Shown: positions 62,353 through 64,000 of the stretch, piece by piece | Layout: the number at the start of each line of letters is the position of its first letter | Numbering within the stretch: position 1 is the first letter of the stretch | NCBI GenBank assembly: GCA_025603075.1 | Contig: MU626347.1 | Location: 19,492 to 83,491, forward strand | Direction: 5' to 3' | DNA from: Neoconidiobolus thromboides FSU 785 | Lineage: Eukaryota; Entomophthoromycota; Entomophthoromycetes; Entomophthorales; Neoconidiobolaceae | DNA: 64,000 bases | Notes under the pieces: model-generated | The model's input: only the letters and a program-made list of their open reading frames with translations | What the model was told of the DNA's origin: nothing | The model's database searches: none | Program-made: the position numbers and the translations under genes

Positions 62353-62392
62353 TAGTCTAAAACATTAAAAAACTTAGATTGTATTAAGATAA

Positions 62393-62495
62393 TATGGAGA
62401 TATATACTTTTATTTTTTCTATTTTTTGAGCACTATTTGAGCAGAAATTTTATTACGAATTCTTAAACAATGAAACCAAAAAAAACATCTTCATA
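62393..62495 (+). mobile_element. MITE copy M
   Basis: Starts TATGGAGATA and ends ACATCTTCATA with TA flanks. The interior has degenerated (GAGCACTATTTGAGCAGAAA) and a second ATGAAACCAAAAAAA stretch is present. Confidence 0.75.
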
Positions 62496-62749
62496 TATAT
62501 TATGCCTTTAGAAAAAAATGAATAAAGACTTCAAAAAAACTACTGCTGAAGATGTTTTTTATTTTAATACTTATAATAAGCACTTATAATAACTATTATC
62601 ATGCTTTATATATAGCCATCTAATTAAAATATAAATGTGAAATATGAAATAAAGCAAAGTTGACAAAATTTAGTTTTGAAGTTTCTTGCTTTTTTATAAA
62701 GTTTTTATAAACTTTATAGCTAATAATATTATTAACTTTTTAATTAAAC

Positions 62750-63826
62750 TTTGTAAAATATTGGTTTGTCAGCCCCATGGTTAATTATAGCATAACAATC
62801 GCCTAAGCTATTGTGTTCTCAAGTTTAGAGACAATCAATCTCAGGTTCTTAGTTTGATTTGCTATAAGAATTTCTAGCTTCATCCCAAGGAATATGATCT
62901 TCTCATTTTGATACTTGGATTTATCAGAGTATAAAAGAGATTTTAGAGTATAGTAGCTTAAGGCCTTTTAACTAGATTATTCTCTGATATCTCAAACATT
63001 TAATAAAACCAATAAATTATCTTAATAGTATTTCACGTAGATTTTACATTAGTATTGTCTATTCTATTTGTCTTATATAGCTTGTAACCTATTACGTGGT
63101 ATTCCTCATAATCCAAGTCTATCTTAGTTACATAAACTAAGACCTTTCGACTTATAGTGTAGTCAACCCAGCAATAGCTGTTCCTGACTCCGAACCCTGA
63201 GTACCAGATTTCACACAGGCAATAACTGTTTTTAACTCCAATCACTAAGTACCAGATTTCACAGCCTTTATATTTTTTTGCAGTTTTTATTAAATAGTTA
63301 TTAAAACAACAATAATATTACCTTTTTAAATAAATTCTATCTTGATAAATCAAATGAGTTGTGAAACCTGGTACTCAGTAATTGGAGTCAAAAACAGCTA
63401 TTGTCTGGTTGACTACACTATAAGTCGAAAGGTCTTAGTTTATGTGGCTAAAATAGACTTGAATTATGAAGAATAGCACGTAATAGGCTACAGACTATGT
63501 AAAACAAGCACAATAGACAATACTAATGTAAAATCTACGTGAAATACTATTAAGATAATTTATTGGTTTTATTAAATGTTTGAGATATCAGAGAATAATC
63601 TAGTTAAAAGGCCTTAAGCTACTATACTCTAAAATCTCTTTTATACTCTGATAAATCCAAGTATCAAAATGAGAAGATCATATTCCTTGGGATGAAGCTA
63701 GAAATTCTTATAGCAAATCAAACTAAGAACCTGAGATTGATTGTCTCTAAACTTGAGAACACAATAGCTTAGGCGATTGTTATGCTATAATTAACCATGA
63801 GACTGACAAAGCGATATTTCACACAA
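62750..63826. repeat. Long inverted repeat with arms of about 500 bp
   Basis: Left arm about 62750-63270, right arm about 63355-63826, spacer about 85 bp. The core 62777-63063 is the reverse complement of 63512-63798, 287 nt each, with no mismatch by eye. The outer ends (GTCAGCCCC versus GTCAGTCTC) and the inner arm parts are about 80-85% alike. The left arm has an extra 48-bp tandem unit (63172-63219 repeated at 63220-63267) that the right arm lacks. Confidence 0.85.
63033..63245 (-). pseudogene. Decayed coding-like segment in the left arm
   Basis: A 70-codon frame reads GVRNSYCWVDYTISRKVLVYV, then TKIDLDYEEYHVIGYK. The right arm has the same frame until a TAC to TAG change after NYEE. Many differences between arms are synonymous, so the ancestor may have been coding. 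No family is recognised. Confidence 0.4.
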
Positions 63827-64000
63827 TTAAAATAAGTTTTAAATAGAGAGATTTAACTTTAGGCCTTTTAGATTTAATCATCATATTAGACACAAATTTA
63901 AAATTTTAAAATTTGGATTAATTTCTAAGTAAATTCTGAAACCAATTAGGACAGCCCTAAATAGTTTATTTATTTGATAATAAGTATTTCTCAATTAAGC

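Larger units (their letters stand above)
61593..64000. other. Repeat-rich right end without genes
   Basis: Contains three MITE copies (61948-62049, 62248-62352, 62393-62495) and a long inverted repeat (about 62750-63826). Beyond 63826 it is plain AT-rich DNA. No supported gene. Confidence 0.6.

Noticed and set aside
63033-63245. Intact gene in the inverted repeat
   Set aside because: The matching right-arm frame has a stop codon and the family is unknown; recorded as a decayed segment.

Overview
The window is nuclear DNA from a very AT-rich eukaryote, by the gene content a fungus, probably an early-diverging one. Proteins with fungal relatives include an ENA-type (IID) P-type ATPase, an Rtc3/SBDS-like protein, Get1, Nop12 and an APS/PAPS-type mitochondrial carrier. 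Genes usually missing from yeasts (CCDC47, an RSAD1-like radical-SAM protein, a DHX33-like helicase, a candidate BRAT1) argue against Dikarya yeasts. Complex I parts (NDUFS6, a candidate NDUFAF4) show respiring mitochondria. Introns are short (about 45-70 nt), with GTAAG/GTAAA donors and TAG/AAG acceptors. Exon structures below were joined by hand from these signals and from family alignments recalled from memory.

Layout. 1-7.1 kb: candidate NDUFAF4, RPS9, then two kinetochore histone-fold genes facing each other, CENP-W (+) and CENP-A (-). 8-9.9 kb: three small secreted low-complexity proteins that look like diverged paralogs. 10.9-15.6 kb: a voltage-sensor (Hv1-like) membrane protein and the intronless ENA-type ATPase, with a perfect CRE site upstream. 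17.5-30.5 kb: an unknown acidic Lys-rich protein, a DHX33-like helicase, an Rtc3-like protein, CPSF2/Cft2 and a TMEM198-like membrane protein. 30.5-42.2 kb, all on the minus strand: a YqjM-type ene-reductase, an acyl-CoA synthetase, Nop12/RBM34 and valyl-tRNA synthetase. 42.2-51 kb (+): a BRAT1-like HEAT protein, sharing a 76-bp promoter with ValRS, and a 1396-aa intronless helical-repeat protein with a BTB-like C-terminus. 51.3-61.6 kb: NDUFS6, RSAD1-like, Get1, an EF-hand mitochondrial carrier, PRMT1 and CCDC47.

The long gaps are not empty. Thirteen copies of one MITE of about 104 bp, with TGGGGATG termini and often TA flanks, lie only between genes. The right end holds a long inverted repeat whose arms contain a 287-bp stretch with no mismatch, embedded in clearly diverged arm sequence. 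Intron density is uneven: the 20-46 kb block is split by many introns carrying (TAA)n, and its proteins carry Asn runs. The ATPase and the helical/BTB gene have none.

Functional themes are mitochondrial function (NDUFS6, NDUFAF4-like, RSAD1-like, carrier, possibly ValRS), ER membrane protein insertion (Get1, CCDC47), RNA 3'-end processing and transcription (CPSF2, BRAT1-like), ribosome biogenesis (RPS9, Nop12, DHX33-like) and centromere identity (CENP-A, CENP-W). No tRNA, rRNA or CRISPR array was found.
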